Source of the DNA: Arsenicicoccus sp. oral taxon 190
GTDB taxonomy: Bacteria; Actinomycetota; Actinomycetes; Actinomycetales; Dermatophilaceae
NCBI RefSeq assembly: GCF_001189535.1
Contig: NZ_CP012070.1
Coordinates: 558,001 to 622,000, forward strand
Direction: 5' to 3'
Length of the DNA stretch: 64,000 bases
Shown: piece by piece, positions 62,721 through 64,000 of the stretch
Numbering within the stretch: the stretch's first letter is position 1
Layout of the letters: every line of letters begins with the position of its first letter
Translations under genes and position numbers: made by a program
Notes under the pieces: generated by a model
Database searches by the model: none
The model's input: the letters and a program-made list of their open reading frames with translations, nothing else
Told to the model about the DNA's origin: nothing

Positions 62721-63565
62721 TGGACCGTCGCCAGCTGCTGGGCCTGATGACGGGTGCGACGGCCGTGGGGGCACTGGCCGCCTGCACCGATGATAAAGGG
62801 CCCTCCCCCGCCACGACGAGCCCCTCGGTGGTGCCGTCCAGCACCGAGGGTGTGCAGTATGTCGACGGCGCCTTCGCGTCCAAGCACCTCAAGGGTGCTC
62901 AGGCGCCGTGGCTCGTGCTGTATCCCCCGGGGCACCCGCCCGGCAGCCGGATCCCGGTCCTGGTGACGCTGCACGGGACGGGCGGCGACCAGAGCACGCC
63001 GTGGGCGCTGCGCTGGCCGCAGACGTCCCGCCAGCTGCAGGCCGAGGGCCTGCCCGCCTTCGCGTGCGCGGGGATCAAGGGCGGGGACACGTGGTGGCAT
63101 CCCCGCAGCGACGGCACCGACAGCGCCGCCCTGATCACCGACGAGTTCGTCGCCGTGCTCAAGGGGCTCGGGCTGGACGTGTCACGGCCCGCGGTCTACG
63201 GCTACTCCATGGGCGGGGTGGGGGCCCTCTACCTCGGCGCGACCGTAGGGAAAGAGCGGGTGTCCTCCGTCGTGGCCGCCAGCACCCCGTTCATCCCGTC
63301 GTTCGAGCAGAGCCAGGGCGCCTACGACTCGGCCCAGGACTTCGCGCAGCACGACATCCGAGCCCTGTGGCCGCGGCTCGAGGGGATCCCGGTGCGCGTC
63401 GACATCGGCGACCGGGACCCCTTCCTGCAGTGCAACTGGGACTTCCTGCCGCGGGCGCGGCCCGTCCCGGAGTTCCACCTCACGCCCGGTGGCCACGACG
63501 CCGACTACTGGGGGTCGGTGGCTCTGGACCAGCTGAGGTTCGTGGCGCGCGGCTTCCGGGCCTAG
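62720..63565 (+). CDS. Alpha/beta hydrolase lipoprotein (esterase-like)
   Basis: 281 residues. The N-terminus MDRRQLLGLMTGATAVGALA followed by ACTDD combines a twin-arginine-like start and a lipobox, so it is probably an exported lipoprotein. The fold is a feruloyl-esterase/PHB-depolymerase-like alpha/beta hydrolase: LVTLHGTGGDQST (oxyanion), nucleophile Ser in YGYSMGGVGALYLG, Asp in IGDRDPFLQ and His in TPGGHDADYWGS. The substrate is unknown. Its TAG stop shares a CTAG with the convergent transporter gene's stop. Confidence 0.85.
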   Translation: MDRRQLLGLMTGATAVGALAACTDDKGPSPATTSPSVVPSSTEGVQYVDGAFASKHLKGAQAPWLVLYPPGHPPGSRIPVLVTLHGTGGDQSTPWALRWPQTSRQLQAEGLPAFACAGIKGGDTWWHPRSDGTDSAALITDEFVAVLKGLGLDVSRPAVYGYSMGGVGALYLGATVGKERVSSVVAASTPFIPSFEQSQGAYDSAQDFAQHDIRALWPRLEGIPVRVDIGDRDPFLQCNWDFLPRARPVPEFHLTPGGHDADYWGSVALDQLRFVARGFRA

Positions 63566-64000
63566 GCGTGCGCGTCGCGGTCGTCGAGCATGCCTGCCTC
63601 GTCCTCCGCGCGCAGCAGCCACAGCGCGCCGGCGAGGGCGAGGACCAGGCCGACGACCAGCTGCAGCAGCGAGCCCGGTCGGGGGTGCTCCCCCAGCAGG
63701 ACGAGCCCGAACCCCGCCGGGAAGACCGTCGCCATCGCGTAGTTGCAGCCCAGCACCGGTGCCGCGTGCCCCCGGGCCAACCCCTTGGTCAGGTGGATCT
63801 GCCCGAGGGCCATGCCCGAGACGATGAGCAGCCCCGCGACCCAGTTGAGCAGCGGCAGCTCCCAGAAGCGCCACAGCGGGTGCGCGTGGTCGCCCACCAG
63901 CAGTCGGGCGCAGATGGCGGAGAAGGAGAAGCCGAAGCCGGACAGCAGCCCGTTGCGCACCGGGCCGCCCGGCAGCGCCAGGCCACCCGCGCACAGGGCG
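63562..64000 (-). CDS. DMT/EamA-like membrane transporter, C-terminal part (gene runs off the window)
   Basis: The last 145 or so codons of a gene that enters from the right edge. Four to five hydrophobic helices (WVAGLLIVSGMALGQIHLTK, CNYAMATVFPAGFGLVLLGE, LLQLVVGLVLALAGALWLLR) with the G-E end of the penultimate helix are typical of drug/metabolite transporters. A GTG at 63958-63960 could look like a start, but the frame is open and hydrophobic beyond it, so this is a fragment. Substrate unknown. Confidence 0.72.
   Translation of the reverse strand, partial: ALCAGGLALPGGPVRNGLLSGFGFSFSAICARLLVGDHAHPLWRFWELPLLNWVAGLLIVSGMALGQIHLTKGLARGHAAPVLGCNYAMATVFPAGFGLVLLGEHPRPGSLLQLVVGLVLALAGALWLLRAEDEAGMLDDRDAHA

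Overview
The window is high-GC (roughly 70 percent or more) actinobacterial chromosome, gene-dense on both strands. Deazaflavin (FO) synthesis (fbiC), an F420-type LLM oxidoreductase, menaquinone ligase menE, DtxR-like iron boxes, a Ku/LigD-type end-joining set and many leaderless promoters point to the Actinomycetes. The general gene content resembles Micrococcales such as the Intrasporangiaceae/Ornithinimicrobiaceae; that placement is inference from gene content, not from a marker phylogeny. Nothing looks like a large island, prophage or CRISPR locus. It is mostly core chromosome with a few small accessory pieces.

Layout. 1-13 kb: 5' end of a mannitol PTS permease gene, an LLM monooxygenase, a divergent pair of citrate synthases (one carrying a DNA-binding domain), the asd-lysC aspartate operon, menE tail to tail with bioF, a glycosyltransferase, recR with a coupled DUF5063 gene, an F420-type oxidoreductase and plsC. 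13-31 kb: dnaX, SRP RNA, fbiC, two tRNA-Ser genes, a metalloprotease remnant, a HerA-like ATPase, a GH13 glycosidase, a secreted subtilase, a crotonase, a secreted peptidoglycan-binding protein, tadA, upp, a small membrane protein with a PH-domain protein, and a first AbiEi/DUF559-like nuclease gene. 31-45 kb: pntAB, a DUF4184 membrane protein, a cbiM-Q-O nickel/cobalt importer under a Nur-like box, an APC permease, an apbE/ferric-reductase-like operon with two look-alike small tail proteins, a HAD phosphatase, and a divergent LysR regulator/lysE exporter pair. 45-64 kb: MMPL transporter with a two-component system, threonine aldolase, FAD dehydrogenase, secreted tripeptidyl-aminopeptidase-like hydrolase, efeUOB iron uptake operon, a second AbiEi/DUF559-like gene flanked by two inverted 71-bp hairpin elements, the NHEJ genes (polymerase, ligase, Ku) with a Nei-type glycosylase, a lipoprotein hydrolase and the 3' part of a DMT-type transporter gene.

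The most unusual signals are: (i) the nuclease-like gene at 57902-58819, bracketed by inverted copies of a REPIN-like doublet, with a second homologous gene at 30457-31437 also bracketed by repeats; (ii) the apbE operon, whose two small membrane-anchored proteins share an N-terminal helix and a C-terminal GLT..QG.....S.GS tail; (iii) a dispersed palindrome present in two convergent intergenic gaps; (iv) short tandem duplications that start at or run through the stop codons of several genes; and (v) a recurring leaderless promoter signature, TAnnnT followed by 6-7 nt and the start codon.
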